From: Pseudomonas putida
GTDB lineage: Bacteria; Pseudomonadota; Gammaproteobacteria; Pseudomonadales; Pseudomonadaceae
Length of the DNA: 64,000 bases
Assembly: GCF_009883635.2 (NCBI RefSeq)
Contig: NZ_CP026115.2
Coordinates: 6,126,191 to 6,190,190, forward strand
Direction: 5' to 3'
Shown one piece after another: positions 44,630 to 52,894 of this stretch. A program made the translations under genes and the position numbers. Each line of letters begins with the position of its first letter. Within the stretch, counting starts at the first letter, position 1. A model generated the notes under the pieces. It worked only from the letters and a program-made list of their open reading frames with translations. It did no database searches and had not been told where the DNA came from.

Positions 44630-45661
44630 TTATTGGCGCGCAAGTTCGCGGCGGACGATCTCTGCCCCCGCACTCAAGGCACTCAACTTGCCGTTGGCCA
44701 CGCGCCGTGGCAACGGTGCCATGCCACAGTTGGTGCAGGGGTAGAGCTTGTCGGCATCCACGAACTGCAGCGCCTTGCGCAGGGTATTGGCGACTTCCTC
44801 GGGGGTCTCGATTGTGTGGTTCGCCACGTCAATGGCACCGACCATCACCTTCTTGCCACGGATGAGTTCGATCAGGTCCATGGGGACATGGGAGTTGTGG
44901 CATTCCAGCGAGATGATGTCGATGCTGGACTTCTGCAGCTTGGGGAAGGCTTCTTCGTATTGCCGCCATTCCGAACCCAGGGTCTTCTTCCAGTCGGTGT
45001 TGGCTTTGATGCCATAGCCATAGCAGATATGCACGGCCGTTTCGCATTTCAGGCCTTCGACCGCCCTTTCCAGTGTGGCCACCCCCCACTCGTTCACCTC
45101 GTCAAAGAAGACGTTGAAGGCGGGTTCATCGAACTGGATGATGTCGACACCGGCCGCTTCGAGTTCGCGCGCTTCCTGGTTGAGGATCTTGGCGAACTCC
45201 CAAGCCAGCTTTTCGCGGCTCTTGTAATGCGCGTCATACAGCGTGTCGATCATGGTCATCGGGCCTGGCAGCGCCCATTTGATCGGCTGCGAAGTTTGCT
45301 GACGCAGGAACTTGGCGTCTTCGACGAAGACCGGCTTGCGACGCGCAACGGCGCCCACCACCGATGGCACGCTGGCATCGTAGCGATCGCGAATCCTGAC
45401 GGTTTCACGTTTTTCAAAATCCACACCATCGAGATGTTCGATGAAGGTCGTGACGAAATGCTGACGGGTTTGCTCGCCATCGCTGACGATGTCGATACCG
45501 GCGTGCTGCTGCTCTTGCAGGGCCAGGCGCAGCGCATCCTGCTTGCCTTCGATCAAGGCTTCATCTTGCAACTTCCAGAGCGACCAGAGTGTTTCCGGTT
45601 GCGCCAGCCAGGAAGGCTTGGGCAGGCTGCCGGCGGTGGAAGTGGGTAACAGTTTTTTCAT
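44630..45661 (-). CDS. mesD: MesD, core methionine synthase (MetE C-terminal domain only)
   Basis: 343 residues, equivalent to the catalytic half of cobalamin-independent MetE. The zinc ligands are present: His211, Cys213 (VHICYGYG), Glu253 (ISLECHNSH) and Cys312 (PCTNCGMAPLP). The folate-binding N-terminal half of MetE is absent. Published work on core-MetE families shows that the MesD type makes methionine from homocysteine without folate, needs the DUF1852 protein MesX, and depends on oxygen. MesX is the immediately upstream gene here (27 bp), which fixes the identification. Confidence 0.9.
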   Translation of the reverse strand: MKKLLPTSTAGSLPKPSWLAQPETLWSLWKLQDEALIEGKQDALRLALQEQQHAGIDIVSDGEQTRQHFVTTFIEHLDGVDFEKRETVRIRDRYDASVPSVVGAVARRKPVFVEDAKFLRQQTSQPIKWALPGPMTMIDTLYDAHYKSREKLAWEFAKILNQEARELEAAGVDIIQFDEPAFNVFFDEVNEWGVATLERAVEGLKCETAVHICYGYGIKANTDWKKTLGSEWRQYEEAFPKLQKSSIDIISLECHNSHVPMDLIELIRGKKVMVGAIDVANHTIETPEEVANTLRKALQFVDADKLYPCTNCGMAPLPRRVANGKLSALSAGAEIVRRELARQ

Positions 45662-45688
45662 GGCGGATGACCTTGTATTCCTGGTAAT

Positions 45689-46675
45689 TCAGCACGCGTA
45701 ATGAGCGGACCATTGTTCGAGCACAGCCTGATAGGGCTTGATGAAGTGCTCTTCGACAAAGCGCCCCTGTTCGATGGCCAGCCGGCTACGTTCTTCGCGG
45801 TCATAGACGATGCGCGTCAATGAATAATCCTGGTGCTGCAGGCTGGGCTGGTAGCATTTGCCTGCCGCGGAGTTGGCATTGTAAATTTCCGGCCGATAGA
45901 TCTTCTGAAAGGTATCCATGGTGCTGATGGTGCTGATCAACTCAAGGTTGCTGTAGTCACCCAGCAAATCGCCGGTGAAATAGAACGCCAAGGGCGCAAC
46001 ACTGTTCGGCGGCATGAAGTAACGGACCTTCAGGCCCATTTTCCCGAAGTATTCATCCGTCAGCGAATATTCATCCTGCTGGTATTCATGGCCCAACACA
46101 GGGTGCTGATTTTCAGTGCGGTGATACTTCTTGCTGCTGGAAACACTCAGGCAAATAACCGGCGGCTTGGCAAAGTGTTCTTTATACGCTGCCGAGTTGA
46201 CGAAGCTCTTGAACAGCTTGCCGTGCAGCTCGCCAAAATGCTCGGGCGTGCTGAAGGCGGCCTGGTTTTTGTTGTGCCCCAGCAGCAGAACGCTGAAGTC
46301 GTAATCGCGCACGTAAGATGAGAAGTTGTTGCCGACCATGCCTGCGGTGCGCTCGCCCGTGGTGCGGTCGACGATGTTCGTCTTCAGGATTTCAATCAAC
46401 GGCAATGCCTGATCGTTATTGTCGTCGCCGAGGCTCATGGCGACAGAAACAATTTCCAGCTCGACCGTGTAACGATCACCCTCGGGATTATCCCAGTGCG
46501 CCAGGGCATTGAAGCGGTTGTCAATCATCTGCAAAGTATTGCGCAAATTTTCCTGGCGGCTCGCCCCCCTCGCCAAGTTGGCGAAGTTGGTCGTGAGGCG
46601 CGTTGTTTCGGCCGGGCAATAGTTTTCGTCGAAACAAATGCTGTTGATGGAAAACTGGAAATCTGTGCACGTCAT
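45689..46675 (-). CDS. mesX: MesX (DUF1852), partner of MesD
   Basis: 328 residues from ATG 46675; an earlier in-frame GTG at 46690 is less likely. The sequence (MTCTDFQFSINSICFDENYC, later FSSYVRDYDFSVLLLGHNKNQA) is DUF1852, a family found almost exclusively beside mesD. MesX is required for MesD activity and is thought to provide or make the methyl-donor step in an oxygen-dependent way. It is the first gene of the mesX-mesD-flavin reductase-metR operon. Confidence 0.9.
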   Translation of the reverse strand: MTCTDFQFSINSICFDENYCPAETTRLTTNFANLARGASRQENLRNTLQMIDNRFNALAHWDNPEGDRYTVELEIVSVAMSLGDDNNDQALPLIEILKTNIVDRTTGERTAGMVGNNFSSYVRDYDFSVLLLGHNKNQAAFSTPEHFGELHGKLFKSFVNSAAYKEHFAKPPVICLSVSSSKKYHRTENQHPVLGHEYQQDEYSLTDEYFGKMGLKVRYFMPPNSVAPLAFYFTGDLLGDYSNLELISTISTMDTFQKIYRPEIYNANSAAGKCYQPSLQHQDYSLTRIVYDREERSRLAIEQGRFVEEHFIKPYQAVLEQWSAHYAC

Positions 46676-46692
46676 GATCGACCGTCTCACTC

Positions 46693-46726
46693 GAATACGT
46701 AAAAAGCTTTTAATTGAGACGTATTC
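46693..46726. promoter_or_regulatory. GAATACGT / ACGTATTC dyad upstream of mesX
   Basis: Perfect 8-bp arms (46693-46700 and 46719-46726) separated by 18 bp, with a nested palindrome AAAAGCTTTT at 46702-46711. Lies directly upstream of mesX in the mesX/etfB divergent region. May be an operator or contain the promoter. Confidence 0.45.
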
Positions 46727-46753
46727 TAGGTTGAGGGTCTGAGCGAGTGGAAC

Positions 46754-46766
46754 TGAATTGATTTCA
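46754..46766. promoter_or_regulatory. MetR box upstream of mesX
   Basis: TGAA-TTGAT-TTCA, an exact fit to the MetR consensus TGAA-N5-TTCA. It is 79 bp upstream of the mesX ATG, a usual activator position, and 147 bp from etfB. The regulator itself is encoded in the same operon. Confidence 0.7.
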
Positions 46767-46913
46767 CAGAACCTTTAGTCATGCTCATGACGCCTTCAGC
46801 GCAATCAGCGCCAGCCCCGCTAGTTGAAACGGACGATCCGCCCCCGCCAACACTGCGCTACCGTCGCTGCCAACCCCCTCCCCGCCGCCCCACCATCAAT
46901 GACTGGAGAACCT

Positions 46914-47666
46914 ATGAGGGTATTGGTAAGCGTCAAGCGAGTGGTCGATTACAACGTCAAGGTTCGCGTCAAGGCGGACAACAGCGGTATCGACCTGGCA
47001 AATGCCAAGATGGCCATGAACCCCTTCTGCGAAATTGCCGTGGAACAAGCCGTGCGCCTGAAGGAACAGGGTATCGCCAGCGAGGTCGTGGTGGTTTCGG
47101 TCGGCCCGGTCGCCGTCCAGGAGCAACTGCGTACTGCCCTGGCCCTGGGTGCCGACCGCGCCATCCTGGTCGAAGCTGCTGACGAGCTGAATGCCCTGGC
47201 CGTGGCCAAGGCGCTGAAAGCCGTTGTCGACAAGGAACAGCCGCAGCTGGTGATCCTCGGCAAGCAGGCCATCGACAGTGACAACAACCAGACCGGCCAG
47301 ATGCTGGCCGCGCTGACCGGCTTCGCCCAGGGCACCTTCGCCTCCAAGGTCGAAGTGGCTGGCGACAAGCTGAACGTCACCCGTGAAATCGACGGCGGCC
47401 TGCAGACCGTTGCGCTGAACCTGCCAGCCATCGTCACCACCGACCTGCGCCTGAACGAGCCACGCTACGCGTCGCTGCCGAACATCATGAAGGCGAAGAA
47501 GAAGCCGCTGGAAACCGTTACGCCAGAAGCGCTGGGCGTGTCCCTCACCTCTACCAGCAAGACCCTGAAGGTTGAAGCCCCGGCTGCCCGAAGCGCGGGC
47601 ATCAAGGTCAAATCGGTGGCCGAACTGGTCGAGAAACTCAAGAACGAAGCGAAGGTGATCCAATGA
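46914..47666 (+). CDS. etfB: Electron transfer flavoprotein subunit beta
   Basis: 250 residues from ATG 46914 (GGAGAACCT upstream). It starts [20 protein letters not shown], with the beta-subunit signature [20 protein letters not shown] near residue 117 and the AMP-contacting region [20 protein letters not shown]. It forms EtfAB with the next gene and passes electrons from acyl-CoA dehydrogenases to the quinone pool. The two acyl-CoA dehydrogenases of the steroid operon at 57-60 kb are probable local donors. Confidence 0.95.
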   Translation: MRVLVSVKRVVDYNVKVRVKADNSGIDLANAKMAMNPFCEIAVEQAVRLKEQGIASEVVVVSVGPVAVQEQLRTALALGADRAILVEAADELNALAVAKALKAVVDKEQPQLVILGKQAIDSDNNQTGQMLAALTGFAQGTFASKVEVAGDKLNVTREIDGGLQTVALNLPAIVTTDLRLNEPRYASLPNIMKAKKKPLETVTPEALGVSLTSTSKTLKVEAPAARSAGIKVKSVAELVEKLKNEAKVIQ

Positions 47667-48592
47667 CTATTCTGGTTGTCGCTGAACACATTAGCGGTGC
47701 CATAGCCCCGGCCACCCTGAACACCGTCGCCGCTGCCGCCAAGATCGGTGGTGATATCCACGTGCTGGTCGCAGGCGCAAACGTCGGCGGCGTTGCCGAA
47801 TCTGCTGCCAAGATCGCTGGCGTGGCCAAGGTGCTGGTTGCCGATAACGCTGCCTACGCCCACGCGTTGCCGGAAAACGTCGCGCCGCTGATCGTCGAGC
47901 TGGCGAAAGGCTACAGCCACGTGCTGGCCCCGGCCACCACCAACGGCAAGAACATCCTGCCACGCGTTGCCGCGCTGCTGGACGTTGACCAGATCTCCGA
48001 GATCATCTCGGTTGAATCGGCCGACACCTTCAAGCGCCCGATCTACGCCGGCAACGCCATTGCCACCGTGCAATCGAGCGCTTCGGTCAAGGTCATCACC
48101 GTGCGTACCACCGGCTTCGACGCCGTGGCTGCCGAAGGTGGTTCGGCTGCTGTAGAAGCTGTCGCTGCTGCGCACAACGCCGGCATCTCGGTCTTCGTTG
48201 GCGAAGAACTGGCCAAGTCCGACCGCCCAGAGCTGACCGCTGCCAAGATCGTCGTTTCCGGCGGCCGTGGCATGGGCAACGGTGACAACTTCAAGCACCT
48301 GTACAGCCTGGCCGACAAGCTTGGCGCTGCCGTAGGTGCCTCGCGCGCCGCGGTCGATGCCGGTTTCGTGCCGAACGACATGCAGGTCGGCCAGACCGGC
48401 AAGATCGTTGCGCCACAGCTGTACATCGCCGTCGGTATTTCCGGCGCGATCCAGCACCTGGCCGGCATGAAGGATTCCAAGGTGATCGTCGCGATCAACA
48501 AGGATGAAGAAGCGCCGATCTTCCAGGTGGCCGACTACGGCCTGGTCGCCGACCTGTTCGAGGCCGTTCCCGAACTGGAACAGCTGGCCTGA
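47663..48592 (+). CDS. etfA: Electron transfer flavoprotein subunit alpha
   Basis: 309 residues, overlapping etfB by 4 bp (ATGA). N-terminal domain [20 protein letters not shown], and C-terminal FAD domain with [34 protein letters not shown] and AIQHLAGM. Standard length and all FAD contacts present. Works with EtfB. A strong terminator follows 8 bp after the stop. Confidence 0.96.
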   Translation: MTILVVAEHISGAIAPATLNTVAAAAKIGGDIHVLVAGANVGGVAESAAKIAGVAKVLVADNAAYAHALPENVAPLIVELAKGYSHVLAPATTNGKNILPRVAALLDVDQISEIISVESADTFKRPIYAGNAIATVQSSASVKVITVRTTGFDAVAAEGGSAAVEAVAAAHNAGISVFVGEELAKSDRPELTAAKIVVSGGRGMGNGDNFKHLYSLADKLGAAVGASRAAVDAGFVPNDMQVGQTGKIVAPQLYIAVGISGAIQHLAGMKDSKVIVAINKDEEAPIFQVADYGLVADLFEAVPELEQLA

Positions 48593-48599
48593 TCCACGC

Positions 48600-48641
48600 A
48601 CGCAAAAGCCCGGCCCTCAAACGAGGGCCGGGCTTTTGCGT
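48600..48641 (+). terminator. Rho-independent terminator after etfBA
   Basis: A 19-bp perfect stem (ACGCAAAAGCCCGGCCCTC and its complement) closes on the 4-nt loop AAAC, with T4 in the descending arm. It can serve both etfA and the small leftward gene that ends at 48656. Confidence 0.9.
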
Positions 48642-48655
48642 GGCATCTGCACCGC

Positions 48656-48829
48656 TCAGCGAACCCCGGGGAAACCCTGGAAGCTCGGCAGGATGCTCGT
48701 GCAACCCGGAATCTGCCGGCACGCCCTGGCCCCGGCAGACTCGGGCGCGGCCGAGGCCAGCAACGTCAGGCCGATGATCAACACCACCGACAGCGGCACG
48801 CAGTACGCCAGCAAGCGCTGTAGCTTCAT
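48656..48829 (-). CDS. Small membrane-anchored or secreted protein (57 aa) downstream of kshA
   Basis: ATG 48829 with GAGGTGGG upstream opens a 57-residue frame. It reads MKLQRLLAYCVPLSVVLIIG, continuing hydrophobic to about residue 27, then a short polar tail with two cysteines (ARACRQIPGCTSILPSFQGF). It resembles a signal anchor or cleavable signal (ASA-AP) with a small disulfide-capable periplasmic part. It lies 53 bp after the KshA-like gene on the same strand and before a shared terminator. I know no characterised homologue. Confidence 0.7.
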   Translation of the reverse strand: MKLQRLLAYCVPLSVVLIIGLTLLASAAPESAGARACRQIPGCTSILPSFQGFPGVR

Positions 48830-48882
48830 GACCCACCTCTCGATCTGCCGCCCTGCCAGGCTGGCTGGCAGGGCGCTGGCAC

Positions 48883-49923
48883 TCAGCGTTCATCCACCGT
48901 GATGATCTCGCGGCGCTCGGCCATGCTTGCCGGCACCTGGTCCTCGTCGGTGAAGAACTGCTGGTACCACTCGCGCAGCTGGTACACCGGGCCGTCGTTT
49001 TCGGCCAGTACCGGCTTGTCGATGCGCACCTTGTGCTTCCAGATATCCACGTCCTGGTAGAACGAATCGCGGTTGCCTTTGACGTAGGCCTTGGCGATCT
49101 CACTGTTCTGCTCGTCGGTCAGGCCCGGCACCCGCTTGACCATGCAACCGAAGCGCAGCACGAAGCTGTCCGGGGTCACCGGCACGTGGCTGTTGAGCAG
49201 GATCGCGTGCACCCGCACCTCGCCGAACATCGAGCTCAGCTCGGTGAAGTGGGTGGCCGGCCCGTAGTAGGCCGACGGCGCAATCAAATCGCCGCCCAGG
49301 CGCTCGGAGTCTCCATGGAAGATCTGCCGGCCGATATGCCCTTCAAACTCGTTGGCAAAATACTTGGTCGGGGTGCCGTGCACCGGCCCGAAATGCTGGG
49401 CATCGACCAGATTGTCGACCAGCTCGCGCGGGTTGGTCTCGATCAGCATGGTGTCGATGTTCCAGTCGTGGATCCACTCGGGGTCGTCCATCTCCGGCAG
49501 GTGCGGAATGACCACGCCCTCCTTCGGCGGGCGCCCTTCCGGGTTGTTCCAGACGAACAGCAGGTTGTTTTCCACGCAGGTCAGCCAGCTGCGGGTCTTG
49601 GCCTTGGGCGGTATGCGCTTGCAGTAAGGGATGTCCACGCACTTGCCGCTGTTGTCGTACTTCCAGTGGTGGAACGGGCAGACCACGGTGTCGTTCTCGA
49701 TGGTGCCCTGGGACAGGTCGGCGCCCATGTGCGGGCAGAATGCGTCAAGAATGCTGATGGCGCCGGCACTGTTAGCAAACGCCACCAGGCGCGTGCCGAA
49801 CACGTTGAGGGTGTGCAGCTTGCCATCCCGGTAGTCGTCGGCCACGCCCAGGCAATGCCAGCCCCGGGCGTAGCGGTGGGTGCGCTGGGCGCTGTCGATG
49901 GAGAGTTCGGCGAGTTTGGTCAT
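48883..49923 (-). CDS. kshA: KshA-like 3-ketosteroid 9-alpha-hydroxylase oxygenase (Rieske)
   Basis: 346 residues from ATG 49923. The Rieske [2Fe-2S] ligands are Cys63-His65 (FCPHMGADLS) and Cys82-His85 (CPFHHWKY). Mononuclear iron ligands are His177 and His182 in DAQHFGPVHGTP. The C-terminal part (DSFVLRFGC, DVDIWKHKVRIDKPVL, VYQLREWYQQFF) closely matches known KshA proteins. It 9-alpha-hydroxylates 4-androstenedione-type intermediates, opening ring B. A reductase (KshB) is not adjacent. Steroid C/D-ring genes on the same strand upstream support the role. Confidence 0.87.
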   Translation of the reverse strand: MTKLAELSIDSAQRTHRYARGWHCLGVADDYRDGKLHTLNVFGTRLVAFANSAGAISILDAFCPHMGADLSQGTIENDTVVCPFHHWKYDNSGKCVDIPYCKRIPPKAKTRSWLTCVENNLLFVWNNPEGRPPKEGVVIPHLPEMDDPEWIHDWNIDTMLIETNPRELVDNLVDAQHFGPVHGTPTKYFANEFEGHIGRQIFHGDSERLGGDLIAPSAYYGPATHFTELSSMFGEVRVHAILLNSHVPVTPDSFVLRFGCMVKRVPGLTDEQNSEIAKAYVKGNRDSFYQDVDIWKHKVRIDKPVLAENDGPVYQLREWYQQFFTDEDQVPASMAERREIITVDER

Positions 49924-50052
49924 GTTCTTGTTATTCCTGTAGGGGGTACGCCAATCACCGGCAATACCCCTGCGGTTCCGGGGGGATTGCCTGGCCGCTA
50001 TCTTTGAGCAGCCGTGCCCGGCCCTCATCCTTCAATCGGACTAGGCCGTTGC

Positions 50053-51432
50053 TCATTGGCCGAAGCGCCGCGCCGCCTCCGGGCCGAAGTCGCGCGGGCT
50101 GAAGCCGGGGCGGTTGAGCAGGTAGCCGGTGCGCTGCTGGTTAATCAGGTTGAATGCCAGGTAGCTGCCGGCGTTGAGGTCGTGGTACAGGCCGACGCCG
50201 GCCTGGGGCCGTTGCGACTCGTAGGCATAGAAGTAGTTGACCATCGAGGTCCGCCACAGCTCGCCACGGGTGTCGTAGTTGTCGGCCAGCATCGGGAACC
50301 AGGTGTCCTCGTCGATGTACAGCTTGCGCTTGCCGTACAAGTGGCGGTAACCCGGCTTCAGCGTGCCTTCCAGTTCCCACACCCGGTGGCGCTCGTAGCG
50401 CATGGCCTGCGGGTTGATGTGCCCGGGGGTGAGCAGGTCGGCGTACTTGAGGTCCGGCGCATGCAGGCGGTAGGCGTTGTAGGGGATGAACATTTCCCGC
50501 TTGCCGACGATCTTCCAGTCGTAGCGCTGGCCCGAGCCGTTGAACAGGCGCACCTCATCGACAGTGATCGAGCCGCCACTGCCCGGGAACGACATGTCGA
50601 AGCCATAGCCGGGCGACTGCCGCACCCGCCGTGTGCCCGGGTCGTAGCGCCAGGCCTGGCGGGGTTCGGTCTTGTCGTTCCAGAACTCGGTGCCGGTGTT
50701 GATCTCGCCCTTGTCGCGTTGCGGCAACAGGGTTTCGTTGAGGTAGAACGACGAGTTGCCCGCCGTGTCACCGACCTTGCCCGGTTCCAGCGCCGGCGCC
50801 AGGTTGCGCGAATGCACGCGGCCCCAGTTGATGTTGCCGCTCTTGAGCACGTAGGCGTTGTCGGAGGTGTATTCCTCGGTCCAGGCGCGCAAGGTGAAGG
50901 TCGAAGCGTTCTTCAGCAGTTCCAGGCCGCTGCGCGGTACCGGGAATGGCGTGCCGCCGGTCTTGCCGACCACGCCCTCGCCGTCGTCCACCAGCTTGGC
51001 CAGCCTGGCGTTCTCGCGGGTGGCCTGGCACACCGCATCGTCAAAGCGAAAGTCCCGGTGGCTGGGATAGACCGGCATCTTGTAGGTCGCCGGGTACAAC
51101 TTGAACAGCGCCTTCTGCCCGTCGGACAGGGCATTGGCGTATTGCCCGAGGTTGTCGGCGGTGATCACGAACAAGGGCTTTTCATCAGGGTACGGATCGA
51201 CCGGGTGCTGGCCGGTGCCCTTGAACGCAACGTGCGGCGGAACACCCAGCCACTTGCCAGAGAATGGCGGGATGCTGCCGTCGGCATTGCCGCTGGGGTC
51301 GGCGCCGAGGCAGGTCAGGTCCTTGCCCAGGCGCTCGACATCCTCGGGCGCGGCCAGCGCCACACCCGGCGCCGCAACCACCAGCAGCAGGCCCAGGGCC
51401 AGGCCGCGACGCGCCAGAATACTCTCGGTCAT
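50053..51432 (-). CDS. DUF1329 envelope protein
   Basis: 459 residues with a signal peptide ending near AALA (MTESILARRGLALGLLLVVA). The rest matches DUF1329, a LolB-like beta-fold family with many aromatic strands (RKLYIDEDTWFPMLADNYD, FYAYESQRPQAGVG). DUF1329 genes usually accompany DUF1302, YCF48-like and RND (MMPL) genes in clusters for uptake or export of hydrophobic compounds, including steroids. Here only the YCF48-like partner is present. Exact function unknown. Confidence 0.85.
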   Translation of the reverse strand: MTESILARRGLALGLLLVVAAPGVALAAPEDVERLGKDLTCLGADPSGNADGSIPPFSGKWLGVPPHVAFKGTGQHPVDPYPDEKPLFVITADNLGQYANALSDGQKALFKLYPATYKMPVYPSHRDFRFDDAVCQATRENARLAKLVDDGEGVVGKTGGTPFPVPRSGLELLKNASTFTLRAWTEEYTSDNAYVLKSGNINWGRVHSRNLAPALEPGKVGDTAGNSSFYLNETLLPQRDKGEINTGTEFWNDKTEPRQAWRYDPGTRRVRQSPGYGFDMSFPGSGGSITVDEVRLFNGSGQRYDWKIVGKREMFIPYNAYRLHAPDLKYADLLTPGHINPQAMRYERHRVWELEGTLKPGYRHLYGKRKLYIDEDTWFPMLADNYDTRGELWRTSMVNYFYAYESQRPQAGVGLYHDLNAGSYLAFNLINQQRTGYLLNRPGFSPRDFGPEAARRFGQ

Positions 51433-51535
51433 TGTTGTTCTCCTTGGTTACCGATAGCGGTGGCCCAGTATCGATAGGCCCTCGCGGCAGCAGCATCGTC
51501 CGCTCGGACTAACGCACCTCAAGCGACGGGCCGCA

Positions 51536-52531
51536 TCAGTGCCCCGGTTGCGTGCTCAGCGCGATGCCAGGCTGTGCGCCCTGGAACACGCCGCGCTCAC
51601 CGGCCACCAGCAGGTGCCGGCCATTGAGCCCCACCGCCGAGGTCAAGGTACCCAAGCCGCTGCGCTGTTCGATGCCGAGCAGGTAGCCCTCGGCATCCAG
51701 GCTGATCAGCCGGCTGCCGCCCCCCACCAGCACCAGCCCGGCTTGCCCTGGCAACCGCGCGTGGCCGTAGATCGGCTGGTTGCTGCCGACCTCGATACGC
51801 TCCCAGCTGTCGCCGAAGTCGCGGCTGCGAAACACATGGCCGCGCATGCCGTAGGCCAGCCAGGTCGAGGTCGAGAGGCGCACCACCCCGAACAGCGAGC
51901 CATTGTAGAAGGCCGGCAGCTGCTGCCAGTGCTGGCCGCCATCGCTGGAGCGCAGCACCAGGCCCTGCTCGCCAACCAGCATCTGGCGGCCGTCGGCGCC
52001 GCCATCGAGGCCGTTGAAGTGGGCACCGTCACCGGGCATTTCGCGCGCGGCCCAGTGCTCACCGGCATCGTCGGAGACCAGGAACTTGCCATAGCTGCCG
52101 TAGGCCACCACCTGCTTGCCGTCTGCGCTCCACACGCCCAGCAGCGGCTCGCCGAGGTCGGCGTCGTAGTGTTTTTCCTGCCAGGTCTGGCCGGCATCGC
52201 CCGAGCGCAGGATCCAGCCGTCGTGGCCGACCGCGACCAGTACCTGGTCGCTGAGGGCGACCACGCCGGTCAGCGTCACCTCGCGCCCGGCATCAGGCTG
52301 GCTGGCCTGCCAGCTGCGGCCGCTGTCGCGGCTGGCCAGCAGAGTGCCGCGCTCACCGACGGCGATCAGCCGGTTACCGCTGCTGATCAGCGCATTGACC
52401 TGGACCCGGTCGGCCAGCACCTCGGTGACCGCCAGGGGCGCGGGTTGACGGGGGGCGAAGGCAAAGACCACGGCGGCGATGACGATGGCGCTCATGACAT
52501 AGCCGGTCAGCTGGCGCGAGGCAGGCTTCAT
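51536..52531 (-). CDS. YCF48/BNR-repeat beta-propeller protein
   Basis: 331 residues. One N-terminal membrane anchor (GYVMSAIVIAAVVFAFAP), then at least five repeats of the type G--GTLL-S-DSG-SW (GERGTLLASRDSGRSW, GHDGWILRSGDAGQTW, GSYGKFLVSDDAGEHW, GEQGLVLRSSDGGQHW, RGHVFRSRDFGDSW), the BNR/YCF48 blades of a periplasmic beta-propeller. Found with DUF1329 in steroid and hydrocarbon gene clusters, probably as an envelope partner. About 100 bp upstream of the DUF1329 gene in the same direction. Confidence 0.86.
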   Translation of the reverse strand: MKPASRQLTGYVMSAIVIAAVVFAFAPRQPAPLAVTEVLADRVQVNALISSGNRLIAVGERGTLLASRDSGRSWQASQPDAGREVTLTGVVALSDQVLVAVGHDGWILRSGDAGQTWQEKHYDADLGEPLLGVWSADGKQVVAYGSYGKFLVSDDAGEHWAAREMPGDGAHFNGLDGGADGRQMLVGEQGLVLRSSDGGQHWQQLPAFYNGSLFGVVRLSTSTWLAYGMRGHVFRSRDFGDSWERIEVGSNQPIYGHARLPGQAGLVLVGGGSRLISLDAEGYLLGIEQRSGLGTLTSAVGLNGRHLLVAGERGVFQGAQPGIALSTQPGH

Positions 52532-52640
52532 TGGGTGACCCTCTTGGAATTATGCCTGGATGATCTGGGTGGGGTGGGCTGGGTGCATCGTCCAAATGGG
52601 GTAGCGCGGGGGTGTTCGCCTTTAGAGGTGTGGCGCTTAT

Positions 52641-52868
52641 GAGATCGAGCGCCGCCCGCGCGGCGCATCGCGAGCTTTGCTCGCTCCTACGTTTGTTTCG
52701 GGCCAATTATTCCTGTGGGATTTGCGCGCGAACGCCTTGGCGCATGGCTCGATATCGCGTCGTACCAACAAGGCTGTCGCGCGCGCCTGTCGCAGGCATT
52801 ACTGGCCCGAAACAAACGTAGGAGCGAGCGCAGCTCGCGATGCGCCGCGCGGGCGGCGCTCGATCTCA
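52641..52868. repeat. Inverted-repeat element (~228 bp), copy 2
   Basis: Arms at 52641-52708 and 52803-52868 are inverted repeats of each other and nearly identical to those at 18544-18770. The ~94-bp core matches the reverse complement of the core of copy 1, so the two copies are inverted. This copy ends 26 bp beyond the stop of the last gene of the steroid operon. No other gene is seen in the 52532-52894 gap. Confidence 0.85.
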
Positions 52869-52894
52869 CAGGCGCTGAAAATCCCAAGCCAGGT

